From assembly GCF_029962835.1 (NCBI RefSeq), contig NC_080579.1:82291959-82355958 (forward strand): a stretch of DNA of 64,000 nt, given 5' to 3'. Shown here in pieces: positions 34,439 to 47,500 of this stretch (positions are counted from its first letter, which is position 1; each line of letters opens with the position of its first letter). The notes under the pieces were generated by a model. It saw only the letters and a list, made by a program, of their open reading frames with translations, was not told where the DNA came from and searched no databases. Position numbers and translations under genes: made by a program. This DNA is from Magnolia sinica. Lineage: Eukaryota; Streptophyta; Magnoliopsida; Magnoliales; Magnoliaceae.

Positions 34439-35818
34439 TGTCACGCCCCGAACTCGGAAACCGGGCTCACAAAATTCCCGATCGCCGAATCCGGCGCCAA
34501 CAGCCTCCGTAGAACCCCATTCTCGGCTCCCAGCGCCCATTCGCCAGATTTCGATCCTGGGATGCTACAAGGAGGATTTCCAACATCAGTTTGATTCGTA
34601 ATAAGCATAACCAAAGGCATTACCCACAAACAACAACCCAAAAACTCCATCACATTTCCACTATGATAAAAAACTTTACAAGTACAATGAGCATAAAGGA
34701 AAATACAAGGATGATGAACAAAAACTCTAAAATGATCTGCCACGCGTCCAAGCCTCAGCGCGGTTGAGATCCAATGTCACCTGCACGCAACGGTCGTGCA
34801 TAAGCTTATAGAAAGCTTAGAGGGTGGTGAAAGTGTATGCTCAAGGTGGTAATGCAGTTATGCAGTATCAGAGTAATGCGGAACATGCTGATGAATGCCA
34901 AGAATACCATTAACCGTACCAAGGCCATGCGGTACAAAAAATGATATCGGCCATACCAAGGCCATGCAATGCGAAATGTAACTCAAGCATACAAATCCTC
35001 ATCTAAGTCCACATATCAATACAGCTCAAAATCTGGAATATCACCGGGGTCTAGTACACTCCCAGCCAGATTGCCGCCCCATCGCGCGCAATAAGGTGAG
35101 TGGAAAAGACCTCACTATCCGCCTGCCAATATCGGGCTCGGCTCGTCAATAGCGGACCCATTCCTCGAGCTAGTCAGACTCAGCCTAGCATTGCCCCCTA
35201 CTCTCGGGCGGGTAAGGCCGCACCCCCTTCTAACCGACCACGACACAGTGGAAAGCGCAACCGTCTAGTAATCGGCACTCAGTGCTCATGCACCCACTCG
35301 GTCTAGACGTTGGAGCAACCTCTTAGTACCATAAGGGTTTAGAGACTTTCACCCAGGGATATCTATCGCACCCTATGTAGAACAGTATTTTCGGTATCCA
35401 ATCCTGCCAACCACGATACGTCTGTGGAGGCTACGGCCCTGATGTCGCTAGGGCGTACAGTAACCATATCACACAATGCGAATGCATGAATCACACTATC
35501 CAGTCATACAACAATCCTGCGCGTATCGTGCGCTCATGTAGGGCAACACCCCTGTACGGGAGCCCCTAGACAATCTGCCCGAAGGCATATGCTATGATCA
35601 ATCATTTCTCATATCAAGCATACGTATGATGCATATGATCATGAATCATGGAACTAAACATGTTATATGGGATAGATGATGTTCATGACGAAGATGGGCC
35701 TAGATGGCCTACACATAACACGTACGAGCCTAACAATGGGCCCTAGGAAAAGTCATAATGCGAACATTTAACCAACACTATACTTGCAATGTGGACTTCA
35801 AACCACCATTGCTCCCAA
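34439..35818 (+). mobile_element. LTR fragment, family D (TGTCACGCCCCG start)
   Basis: Begins TGTCACGCCCCGAACTCGG and matches 48698 onward (TGTCATGCCCC...). Shared blocks are ACAGCCTCCGTAG, GCATAAGCTTATAGAAAGCT and CCTGATGTCGCTAGGGCGTA. It breaks off at about 35818 and gag-like sequence follows. It interrupts the Athila-type pol fragment. Confidence 0.75.
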
Positions 35819-37054
35819 GGCAATAACGAAAGTATGGGCCAAAATCCTATGGACGGTGATCCAGGGATTCGTTATCTTGCGGAAAGAATGGAAGCTTTTC
35901 ACCAGGAGAGTCAGTTGACCTTGCAAGGGCTGCATGTAACCCTTGACCATCTTGCGGATGCGCTACTTCTGCCCCAAGCCCTAGGCGATACTCCACCGTC
36001 TATGGTTGCTCCACCGTCTGTAGTTGTTGTATGGCACAACCCTAATTTTCGTAGAGCACTACTAGTGGCAAACCGTAAGGCTACACCAAATTATTCAAGT
36101 TCTAGCGATGAAGACCTTAATGAAAGCTTTGCTCGATGACCAATCAATAGAGGTGATCATCTAGATCATGATGAAAGATACTATCGAGGTAAGGCTGAAC
36201 TTCCTAGTTTTAATGATTTATTATGCATAGAAAATTTCGTCGATTGGCTAGCCGATGCAGAGAGATATTTTAATTACATGGACGTGCCAGATCATAAAAA
36301 GGTAAAATTTGTAGTGTTTAAATTAAAATCTGGTGCTTCTGCATGGTGGGAGCAATTATAACTCTCACGTGCCCGCCAGAACATAGCACCCATCTCATCA
36401 TGGCCACGGATGAGATGTCTTCTTCGATCACGATTCCTCCCCAGTGATTATGAGTAGATATTATTTTAGCAATATCAGAATTGCCGACAAGAAAATCAAA
36501 CCATCATAGATTACACTGAAAAATTTCTACGGTTAGCAACACGAAACGATCTGTCAGGATCTGAGTTACAGAAGGTGGCACGATTTATAGGACGATTACG
36601 ATTGACAATTCAGGATCGAGTTCAGATGCACCCAGTCGGGACCGTGGATGAAGTGGTTCAGTTGGCAGGTAGGGCAGAAACATAGCTTGCAAGAGTCTCG
36701 AATCGAACTTATCCTTCAACTCGACCCCCCATAATGGGTCCCCTGCAGGATCCAGTGCTGGCACGAGGAGAAGAACCAGTAAAAGAATGTCCTCAACATC
36801 CTACAACTGTAAACCGTGAAACAGGAAGCTGCTCATCTAGGCCTCAACATGTAGCACCCACAATAGCAGGCCCAAGTAGGATTTCAAATTCTTATGTTCG
36901 GCCAAGGTCGAACAATTGTTACCACTGTAACCAATCGGGCCACTTATCAAACACTTGTCTTCAACATCCCGCAGCACACTTGGCTAAAAACGAAGGGGGC
37001 ACTGAAGGTGAGGCCGCAGAAGAAGACCCTGGCTTTGATGAACATGAACGTTAA
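35819..37054 (+). pseudogene. Ty3/gypsy gag with CCHC zinc knuckle (decayed)
   Basis: Reads MDGDPGIRYLAERMEAFHQE early, then a retrotransposon gag core with FVDWLADAERYFNYMD, LKSGASAWWEQL and LRLATRNDLSGSE in shifting frames. A zinc knuckle, CYHCNQSGHLSNTC, lies at 36917-36958 (CX2CX4HX4C). The 5' leader and primer binding site are missing, because the LTR D fragment joins the gag directly. Confidence 0.82.
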
Positions 37055-37139
37055 GGAAATAGCAGATGGCGATGAATTGACGGGTAAGGATCGTGGCGAA
37101 TCTCTAGTTGTGAGGTGATTACTGTATACCCCACGGAAG

Positions 37140-38147
37140 GAATTACATCCATAACGACACAATATATTCCGTACGCAGTGCGTTATCAACAGAAAAGTCT
37201 ATGATGTGATATAGACAGTGATAGTAACGAAAATATCATCTAAAGAGTGATAGTAGACAAGTTGTAACTACCAACGACAAAACATCCTTCCTCGTACTTA
37301 ATTGGCTAAATAAAAAAGGTAAACGAGACCAAAGTAACTGAACAATGCGCTATCTCATTTTCAGTTGGCAAAAATTATAATGATCAAATACTTTAATTTC
37401 ATGGAGGAATCCAAGAAAACTAGTGAGATATACGTCATAGTGGTGAAGGGCGAAGAATCGAAACCCTCAAATATTCTTCCAAGTTTAAGACTATTGCTAA
37501 ACAAATTCAAAGAAGTCTAGCTTAAGATTTACTTGATGGATTGCCTCCCATAAGGGACATCTAACATCACATAGACCTCGTCCCTATGGCTAACCTGCCC
37601 AACTACCCTCATTATTTGATGAGTTCAAAGGAGTGTGAGATACTTTAAGGGCAAGTGGAGGAATAAATTCATAAGGGTCTCTTGAGAGAGAGCATGAGCC
37701 CATATATCATACCAGCATTATTAACACCAAAAAAAGATAGGAGTTGGTGCATGTGTGTCGACAGCTGGGCAATTAATAAAATTATCATCAAATATCTGCT
37801 TCCAATACCGTGGTTGGATGACATGCTCGATATGCTAGAAGGGGCTAATGTGTTCTCTAAATTAAGACTGAGGAGCGGGTACCATCAGATTCATATCCGA
37901 CTGGTGATAAGTGAAAAATGACATTTAAGACCAATGAATGGTTGTATGAGTGGCTGGTCATGCCCTTCGGTCTATCAAACGCACCAAGTACTTTTATATG
38001 TTTGATGAATCAAATTCTAACACTGTTTACTGGCCAATTTATGGTAGTATATTTTGGTGACATTCTAATACATAGCCAAGATGACACAAAGCACATAAAA
38101 CATCTCAGGTAGGTACTGTAGGTCCTACAAATTAACAAGTTGTACCT
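37140..38147 (+). pseudogene. Ty3/gypsy protease and N-terminal reverse transcriptase (interrupted)
   Basis: The protease remnant is at about 37150-37400 (CVINRKVYDVI then DSDSNENI, where DSGS is expected). RT follows from about 37540: LPPIRDI, then [34 protein letters not shown] and [15 protein letters not shown]. The catalytic box reads [12 protein letters not shown], so one Asp of the usual YFDD is lost. It stops at the TACCT duplication at 38143-38147, where the Tat-like element inserted, and resumes in frame at 59087. Confidence 0.88.
38143..38147. repeat. Target duplication TACCT, left
   Basis: TACCT precedes the TG of the left LTR and recurs at 59087-59091 after the CA of the right LTR. 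Confidence 0.9.
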
Positions 38148-39566
38148 TGTGAATGCTCAAAAATCGGCGCTCATGCTAGTTTTAGCGATTTTTGTCAGGT
38201 TTTAATTTGTTTGACAAAGGGGTGATTGAATATGATGTCTTGGAGTCACCACTAGCTACTTAATCTAAAATCTTACAGTTGGTTAAAACCTGTAAAATAT
38301 TCAAAGCTAGAGAATCCGAAGACTCCCTTGCTTTAAATTGACTCTAGGTCTGCGATCCGAAATTCTGAGTAAGGGACCTCAGTTACAAAGAGGGAAGGTG
38401 TTAGGCACCCTCTCTGCCCGTATCATTGTACGGTCTCTACTCCGTATGATAAAGTAATCTTAAGGGATGGGATGATATGATCGAAGTGGGACTAAGCAAA
38501 CTCAGATTTCTAATGTAGCGAAATCTGAGATTCCGGCAAGTTACAGAGCATTTGTCTAAGGAATGTCTCGACAAACGGATGCAATAATGATAATATAGTA
38601 GAAAAGGAGACTAGACTACCATGAGTTTCTGATGTAACAGGATCCGATATTTGGCAAGTTACAGAGCATACATTCAATGGTGATCTAGAGGAGCAAGGGA
38701 GTTGAGAAGGAAAATAATTATATAATGAATGTTTTATGGAAAATAATATGATCTTTAGCTTGCACTTGAAATATCTAGGATATGGAGTGCACCATGACCA
38801 ACCCAGATGGGATTGTAAGAGTTGAGGATGGCTTGGAGGAGGCAAGGGGAAGGCTAAAGGGTGGGGCTTGAAGACTCAAGAGCTCCCTTTCACTCTTACT
38901 CACTTGCTCTTCCTCTCTCTTTTACTCTCCCTTAGAAAATTTTAAGAATTTTATCTCTTGAGTAGAAGTGTTGTTATGAAATGAAGAGAGGTGAAGGCAA
39001 TTTATAGCCTTTTGGGCGGATTGCACTTTGGTAATTGCAGGATTTATAGATGGTAAATGCTGACATGGCAGTTTGTGATTGGTTGAGGGGAGAGAAGTGT
39101 TATGTGGCATGTTCTTGTAAGCTCTTTGGGTCTCGTAAAATGATAAATAGGGTGAACTTCGGGGGTAATTATATGGGAAAGTTGACTTTGGGAGGGGGGA
39201 CAACTGTGTGCTCCGAGGAGACACCTGTTGGATAGGGGGCGGTACTCCGATTATCACCGACGGTAGTCACACTACCACCCGGGCTGGGTTTTCCCTGGGT
39301 ATTGGCTAATGGGCCTGTTTTGGGGCCTCTGGTTGGCTTGGGGCCTCTGGTCGGCCCGAAGCCTGTTTTCGGATGTTTTGGATCAAAATAGCTAGGTATG
39401 TTTTTGGGAAACTGGATCGATTTTCAAGTTAGCTCTAGTTCGGATAATGGTTTGAGTTAGGGTTTAGGTTAGGGTTAGGGTTTAAGGAATGGCTGTGGTT
39501 TCTGGCTCTCTTCCTAAGGGGTCATCCTTGCCTTATCAAGTTGCTAGCCTGGGTGGGGTGTCTACA
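38148..39566 (-). repeat. Left LTR (3' LTR) of the Tat-like element
   Basis: 1419 bp, matching 57701-59086 over its length. It has a short telomere-like stretch at 39456-39485 (TTAGGGTTTAGGTTAGGG). Confidence 0.9.
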
Positions 39567-40615
39567 GATGTCCCTCTTTGGCTGAGGTTACGAGCAACCA
39601 AGTGGCAAAGGAAGTGGATACCCCACCCCTCTGGTCAGAAAAGATTGTGGTTCAAATCTATTGCCTACCATCATATCGTAGTCAGCTTACTATTTGCAAA
39701 AGAGATGACTCGCACATATCATGAGGGTTTGAGGAAAACGTTGTAATTGTCCCTTCGCATTCTGCAGCATTATGGGCCACAGATCACAACACTTTCACGT
39801 CAGATTGTTGGTAGCATCAGAGGGTAAGTCGGAAAAGTAGGGCCCCTGCGCATTTTACAGCTTTATGGGGATTCCTGTACTGTTTGGATCCTTTGTTTCC
39901 TTTGCTATGTAATCACCCTAGGAGTACTTGTTCCGTTTGATCATCAAAGTGGTTAGCTGCCTTGCCCGTTCTGCGGCCTTACGGGGAACTCACTACCCCA
40001 ACTTGGACTTGATCAGACTTTCCAAATATCTCGGACTAAGTATGTATGGGTAATCTTTTTCCATGCAGGTTTCTAGTTTTGATACTTTGGTTACAACAGA
40101 TCTTCTCCACTTGGAATTTGTTTATTCTTACCAGAGATAGATCAAATCGTCACTTGCATTCGATTCATACGACTGTCCAGATATTAAGATCGGGTCAATC
40201 GTACTTGTATCACATACGGATTCGATCATCCTCCAGGGAAACCAAAAGAGATCAAATCTTATTTTATTGTTTGCACTAGACTCAGCCGGGGAATATGGGA
40301 GATTCCTCAGTACACTGCATGCCAAATGTGATTTTCTTTTAAAAAAGTTTGTTTACTGAAAATTATCCTCTTCAAAGCTATACTCCTTGGGGATTTTATT
40401 GTAAATATTTTTGAGATTTTTAAAAAGATCCATTCGATCTCACTAGAGGGTGTCGTCGTTCAGTTTTTATTGTAGCCATTTTTTAAAAGAATAAGTCCAA
40501 ATAGTTTTGTTGCCTCCACTGGTGGTTTCATGGGACTGTTTGACTAATCTAGCTTTTATTGGAAGATCAATTTATCAAAAGACATGTTTTTGTGATTTTT
40601 GAAAAAGGATCTTAT
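39567..40615. other. Tat-like element, 3' non-coding interior
   Basis: The minus strand beside the LTR reads AAAGAGGGACATC then TGTAGACACC, a plausible polypurine tract. No coding sequence was recognised in the rest. Confidence 0.55.
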
Positions 40616-41860
40616 TAGAGTTGGGCAAAACAGACCAGATCCAGTGGATCCGACCCAATCAGACCTGATCCGACCCGATCAGAACCGAACCGACGGTCTA
40701 GATTGGTGCGAATCGGGTAGCCCCATCTAAATCCAAAATCTTTTCGAGTCGAGTTCGGATTGGCCCTGATCCGACCCGACTCGCCTCGAAAACCCGTTCT
40801 GAATGGATCCGGACCGATCCAATCCTACCCGATCTGGAGTGGTTCTTATTGATCCTTCTACTTTTTCCTGTGGTATGGTCCGCTTGAGCTTTGGATATGC
40901 ATCAATTTTGGGTTCAACCACTAAAATGATCTGCAAAAACGAATGGACGACGTGGATAAATCGCATGCATTCAAGGTGGGCTCCAACAGAGTTTACTGTG
41001 TACAATAACAAGTGGATTTACTGGTGTACCGCACACAGTTATGTAGCTGGTTGTATGCGCTAGCTGTAGGTACATGTCGTGCCAAGAGAAGCACTGATGC
41101 TCCTCAAGCTCCGAGTTGTACGAACGGTTCAAAGGATATCAAAGTTACATGGGCCCCACAGTGATGTATTTATTATATCTGCACCGTTCATATATTTTTA
41201 GAGGCCATTATAGAGCATTGTCCAAAAAATGAATAATATCCAAAGATCATCTGGACCACACCACAAATAGTAACAGAGAATGATTTTCACCATTAAACAA
41301 TTTGTGTGGTCCACATGATAGTTAGATCTATCTTATTTTTAGTCTCAAGCCTTAAGATGAGCTCGCCAAATGAATGGACGGTTTGGATATAACACATACC
41401 CCACCATTAGACCCATAAAACTTGCTAACCTCAATACAGCAAGTCACAGACTTGCATGAAAAAAAAAGTCAATGCACGAAACGTCAACATAATACATCCA
41501 AAGAAAGCGCCACTTCTTTCATAATCATGTGGGGCCCACCTTGATGTAAATGTTTTATCTAAGTCGTTCATCCATTTTGACGTATCATTTTAGGCATTGA
41601 ACACAAAAGTACGATATATTGAAGACTGAAGTGGACCACACCATATCAAACGATCCAAATCGTACCCAACCCGATCCGACTCGATTTCCCTAACCGAGTC
41701 GGTCTCGGTTCGGGTCAAGTCAATCAAGCATCGAATCGGTCCGAGTCAGGTGACCCGGACTCGGTCTCGGATCAGATCGAGTTTGGGTCAAACTATTGGA
41801 ATTTTGGATCGGACCAAGTTAGGCCCAATCCGATCCGATCCGGACCGATGCCCAGCTCTA
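40616..41860. mobile_element. hAT-like non-autonomous DNA transposon
   Basis: Ends TAGAGTTGGGCA and the complement of TAGAGCTGGGCA, flanked by 8-bp near-duplications GATCTTAT (40608-40615) and GATCTAAT (41861-41868). Eight-base duplications are the hAT signature. Both subterminal regions (40630-40830 and 41640-41850) are dense in GATCCGACCCGATC-type words. The 1.2-kb core holds GTGGGCCC-family dispersed repeats and no transposase. Confidence 0.8.
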
Positions 41861-43445
41861 GATCTAATCCATCATTTTGCATTTTATCCCTTGCGATCAA
41901 GATCGAATTCACTGGGGATGCGTGTGTTTTTTTTTGTAATCTTTTTTTTTTTAAGGGATGAGATTATATATGAAAAAAAACTGAAAATGAAATGAAAATT
42001 TTTGTGCCATATATGTCTATGTGTGCTTGTGTCTAAACTTGTGCCTGGGTGGTGGAATCAAAATATTGAACTTAGCCCACGTCGAATCTAGTATTCTGAG
42101 TTGTTCACTAGGGATCTCGGTTCCCTAAGAGTAGCGCATACTAGAACCTTGCCCCCTTGGATTTAGGTAGAGTCTGATGGAATTATGATCTAGGACTTAT
42201 CTTTGCCTTGTGCTTCTTTACTTTACTCGTTACTTTGGCTACTTCTGTTCCTGCACTTTTTTGTTTTCTTTTTCTTTTCTAAACATTTTTTCCCGTAACG
42301 CCTTTTCAGGTTTTCACCACGACTGGCTTTCCTGTCATTTTTGCTCGTGGTGCCCTTTCAAATTTTCGCCACATCCCGGGTCTTTGCTCTTACCTGCCCC
42401 TTGGCAGGTGCTCTTTTCACCTTGGTGCCTTTTCAGGTTTTTACCAAGTCCACTACATGCCCGCTGTTTTTACTCAAGGTGCCCTTTCGGGTTTTCACCT
42501 CGCCCGTTTCGCTTAGTCATGCTACTTTTCTTTTGATTTTTCTTTTTCTTTTCAAGTAACAGAGGTGGGAGGCTAGATTCCATTCATTGACGGTCGACTG
42601 GTGAACTGCCTGACTTTGTCTTCATCACGACCGTGAAGCTGCTGACATCGGGGTAAACCATCCTGAGGGGAAACGGGCTGGTGAATTGTATTCTCACTTA
42701 TTGGGTTTGACTCTTTTTCTTTTTTTCTTCTCTTTTTTTTTTGGATTGTCTGCTTTATTCGTTCATTTTTGTTTCTTTTTTTTTTGGACCCTTTATTTTT
42801 TGGAACACTTATTGGAGGGAAGGAATGATGATGGAATGTACCTTAAGATGCTAACCTCTTATTGTTTGACTTTAACTTTACGATTGTGGTTGTCAACATA
42901 GTTAGGTATGATTACCGTGATAGATATTCACATTGTCAGCGTTGATGGGCTTTGGAAGATCTTTGCCCCTAATGACGGTGAGACGAAGGGCACCTTCCGG
43001 AAGAATTTCGCGAATGATCAGCGGATCATCCTACGATGGCTTGGACTTGCCCCTTGGATCTAGTAGGCGCAATAATAAGATGTGCATTATTACCATGTTG
43101 CTAACCTTTCTTTCAGACTTACTTATCGTTGGTCCTATCGATCATTGTGTAGTTTATATCTGCGAGATGTAGTTAGTTGCATCGAGCTTACCACCACTTA
43201 TTTTCCTTGACTCTCTTTTTTTTTCATTCATACCCATGATATAGGATGCCGTCGCCACCCACTTTTGTCTCAATATTCATCAATAACATCTTGGTCATAA
43301 GTTCATCGCATGTTCATTTATGTGCAAGTAGTGGACTCCATCGTGGACTTCAGACATTATCTTAATAGCTGCGCTTAATGTGTTTGACTTCAGGCTTCAT
43401 GGTAGATGGTGTATGATTAGTTTTTTATTTGATCTGGATAAGGCT
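41861..43445. other. Tat-like interior with GTGCCYTTTCRGG repeats
   Basis: Four imperfect units opening with (A/G)(C/T)GCC(C)TTTTCAGGTTTT start near 42298, 42350, 42425 and 42479. Several T-rich runs follow. RT, RNase H and integrase would be expected between here and the left LTR but are missing. Confidence 0.6.
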
Positions 43446-43763
43446 TCATAAGAGAACCCAAAGTTGGATAGCCCTGGGCCTCAAGAATTCTATCATCCTC
43501 TGCTTGTATTCACGAGGTGAGGATCTCTTGATGCGTACTATTCTAGGGAGCTCAGGGGATCCTAAGTTCACAATTTCAAAATTGTCCGTCACGATATTGG
43601 CCTTTGTTTCGAAATTTCTGAGGGAATCATCTAGCTCTAGAGTCTGATCATCATTTTCCATATCATGGGCTTCGTTCAAACCCATGAGTTTGAAGTCTAA
43701 CTCCAGATCGAAATCATATGAGTCAACTTCAAACTCAAGTGTTTTAACAGACACACCTGACAC
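43446..43763 (-). pseudogene. Protease-RT spacer of a Tat-type polyprotein
   Basis: An acidic stretch (ELDFKLMGLNEAHDMENDDQ) leads to FEIVNLGSPELPRIVRI and KQRMIEFLR. This resembles the segment that precedes RT in Tat/Ogre polyproteins (VNLG...P R.VKI). The reading frame ends where RT should begin. Confidence 0.6.
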
Positions 43764-44547
43764 ATTATTGCTTTTGATTTTTGAATTTTTGGCATTTCAA
43801 AAATATATAATGTTTTTGGCTTTTCGAAATTTTTTGATTTTTTTTTTTTGAGAAAGACGGTGATGTGAACCAGGGATTGCCTGATTCGACTCAAGGAGCC
43901 AAACACTATTTTCTTTTATTATGCCGTCTTGGGGATCGCGAACCTACTATTGCCCTGCACTTCCTCCCCTCAGGAGGTAGGACTAAACGGATCAGTAGGG
44001 GGGCCCTCACCATCATGCCCAAACACCACGATGAACTCGGGATTGGACTTTGAGTTGGTGTTGGATGTCGCTTTTCTCAGCTCATCCCCAATGCATTGTG
44101 ACTCATTGGATTCTTCTAGCTCGAGTGGGATCCAGACTGTGGTCCAGTTAATCAGGGGCAATTCTTGCCCCTTGCCCGAGTCATTTTCAAATAGCTCAGT
44201 TAGGCTTATTTAATCCTTCACGGTGGATCTCGTCCTACCAACCGAATAGATGATCCCTTCTCTAATGGTTTTTATTGATGTGTGGATCAAGGGATCACTC
44301 TCCCTTTGTCGATTTTTCCCTCCTTCGATACATCTGTGCTTTGTTACCTCACCCATGCGAGGTTGATATTCTTATCCTCTTATGCCTACATTTTCTTGAT
44401 ATTCGAGCTGATAAAAATGTTGGCTCTCGACTGGAGGGAAGATATAGTTTGATCCAATGGGACATGCAAGAGGAATGTAATTCACAGTCTCAATCTTGAG
44501 ACTACAGTATAGGATGTCCTCACCAAAGAATTGTACGTCTATTACCG
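43764..44547 (-). pseudogene. Further decayed Tat-type coding sequence
   Basis: When the nested insertion is removed at its GCATA duplication, the protease reading frame continues without a stop across the junction into 44547-44420. This shows that this stretch belongs to the same polyprotein. I recognise no domain in it. Confidence 0.5.
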
Positions 44548-44552
44548 GCATA
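44548..44552. repeat. Target duplication GCATA, left
   Basis: Matches 54910-54914 beyond the other end of solo LTR X1. Confidence 0.88.
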
Positions 44553-47500
44553 TGTTGAGGGTCAAATATTACATATCAGACCCCAGTTATTGCCTGGATT
44601 TACGAACATGGTACTATTTAACGGCCCATTTTAATCGTGTTTGTGATGTAAGGTGTATTTTCGAGCTTGAACTGAAACAGGGTACTAAAAGCATGGATTT
44701 AATGCTCAAGACACACCAAGGCAAGGGACAGACCCCAAGGGACCAAGATCGATGGATTTTCACGCCAAATATCCGAGAAAATCGATAAACTGAAGCTCAA
44801 GTGGCCTGAAAATCGTCAAAAATGTGAGATCACAAGGTTCCCACCATCCGTTTGGCTTGAAACCACATACATAGACTGAGGACCATAAATTAACCTTACA
44901 TATCAAATTTCACCCATTGGATCACCGAGGAAGTGGCCCAATGGACAAATCAGCCCCTAAAATCTGGATTCTGGGCCCACCTGCAATCGGAATATGCCTC
45001 AAATTTCGTCCAAACTGTTAAAAAGATATAAGGAAAGAGATGGATGGAACGGATTTGGCAAGATCATCATGATGGACCTCACACTACACTGCATGCATAT
45101 GGAGTACATATGACTGGACGTACACTGGACTGGAAGCCCAGTCAAAGTCGGTTTGACTCAACTTTCCAAAGTGAGAAGGAATCTCTCTCTCCTCCGTTCA
45201 CAGGTGTTGCGCTGAAGTGATGAGTGGGCCACCACCGTCGATCATGTGGTTCATCTGGATCGTCCATTTATCCCAGGAGGTCAAACCAACCGTACATATG
45301 GTGGTTTTTCAGACCCAAGCACGTGTACGCATGGAAACAACGCCACTACATCTAACAGACGGCCAGTTTAAAATTCAATGGGCCACACTCAACCCAATCC
45401 AAAACCGACCATCTCAAAACGGTTTTTTGAGGAGAAACCAATGGACATAGTGGATTTCTAAGATACCAAGTATGTGGACCCCACCGACTCCCATTCAAAA
45501 ACAGAGCCTTCCGTTTCGGTCTCTGCTGTAAAATCTTGAACAGGGAGCTGTGAACTAACGTCGGTGGGCCATCACTTAGATCCGGAAGTATGATCCGAAC
45601 CGTCCAACATATCTGGACGATGATCAAGACCAAGATATAGGTGAGATCGGTTCGTGACACGACAAGGATCTCACTCCACCTTGCTGGACATCAGGACAAT
45701 CTCCGCACAATCCACTTGGTGGGCTGCATCAGCTGCCAGCCAAAATAGTCGATCTCAGACCGAAATCTCACCATGAAGCTGATGTACGGTGTTGATTCCT
45801 CACACAACACTGATCATGGGCCCCACCAACATCACAGCACAATCCGCAGGCCCTATTTACGCATGTTGCTGTGTAAGAAACCCACCGACTTTACGCACTC
45901 CCAGCCGACTTCCATCAGCTATAAAAGAGAGAGGAGAAGAAAGAGAAAGGCATTCAATAGCTGGGGTACTGAAGACCTGGACGTGGAGCAGTTTGCCTAG
46001 CAGAGTTTTTCTTTCCCTTACTTTTGTTTTATGTTTTCTTTTAGAAATTAGCCTAATCATATCTATGTTAGGCTAAACTTCTTGGCTAGGGCTAAGAGGT
46101 GAAGCTTGTAGCGTGATGGGAGACTTTTTGCTTGTGCCTTTTGTCTAGACTGAACTGATGTTGATTTTGGTTTAATTAAGGGAATGTTTTTAGTTTTTAA
46201 TGGTCTGTTATAACTAAAATTACAATGGGTCTGTGATAGCTTTGAGCATGTTCCTTTCCTTTTTATGGTTATGACGTCAGGAAGCCCTGTTGTTCACCAT
46301 CGTCTCCTGGGCATGGTCGAATGATGGTACCCTTCCCAACCTTCATACATTATTGATTGGTTGATAATTACTTTAATTATGTTGTTTACTTTATCTCTTA
46401 GGCATGGTTTGGTGATGGTTTGGTGATGGAATCCATCTAATTCATATACCTTTCATCTCTTGAAAACTATATCAAAGAAAGTTCAGTTTGATTTTCATGG
46501 TTACACTCTTTAACTGGATGAAGATGGGACTCTAAGTCCAGTTCAGTTTTTGAAACAGGCATAAGATATCCCTAATCTCTACAAGTGGATCATCTCAATC
46601 CCTGTTCACTCCCCAAGGATAGGGTTGTGATGTAGTAATAATCTCGGTAAGACCGAGGTCGAATCCACAGGGACTGAACCTTGTACGTAATCTGAAAGCA
46701 ACCAGAACTAGAACTAGACTTAAGATGAAATCTAAATCGAATGAATTTGAGGGAATAATGGTAAAATATTAATCTAAAACTTAAAGAATTCAAAGGTAGG
46801 AAACTAGGGATTCAGAGGATCCACTTGTAGCAATTGGAAAGTTACCTCGCATTGATTCAGGGACACAACTGGAATCAGAGTCCTTTCTTATCCAGTTGGT
46901 AAGAAGAGATTTGTTAGATCTTTGAACTTCTCATGAATCTAATCATCAACAGATAAGATTGGTGAAGATTTAGAAGTGATTCCATCACCTAACCATGCCC
47001 AGGAGACTATGGCAAACAACAACAATTTACCAATCTCACAGCCAATCATAAGAGAATTGTGAAAGTTATGAAGGGTTCCATCACCCAACCATGCTCATGA
47101 GACGATGGCGAACAACAGAGCCTCTTAAGTTCACAATCTCATAATGAAAAGAACATACTCAAAGCTATTGCAAATCTACTATAATTTGAGTCACAATAAA
47201 CCATTAAAAACTAAAAGTATTCCTTAATAATCAAATTAGAATCCATAAGAGTTCAATAACTATGAATCAAAGCAAAACTAACACCTCAATCACGCTACAA
47301 GCTTCACCTCTTAGCCCTAGCTAAGAGGTTTAGCATAGCAACATGATTAGGCTAAATCCCTTAAACAAAAATAAAATAAGCAAAAGAAAAAAAAAAAAAA
47401 AACAACTCTACTCTCTCTCCCTCGTTCTGTGCTTCCCCCCAGCCCAGATCTCCTCTTTCTTTTTATAACCATGAAGGACGGTGGATGGGAGGTCGGCTGC

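Noticed and set aside
34441-34743. 100-codon ORF on the minus strand
   Set aside because: Coincides with LTR sequence of family D; the other LTR copy does not keep it open.
35789-35818. ATG-like start of the gag ORF
   Set aside because: These first codons are LTR D sequence (ACCATTGCTCCCAAGG also occurs at about 51,530), so the true gag start is lost.
46610-46680. tRNA-like T-arm GGTCGAATCC
   Set aside because: Part of the LTR X 3' region, repeated in X1; no cloverleaf can be drawn around it.
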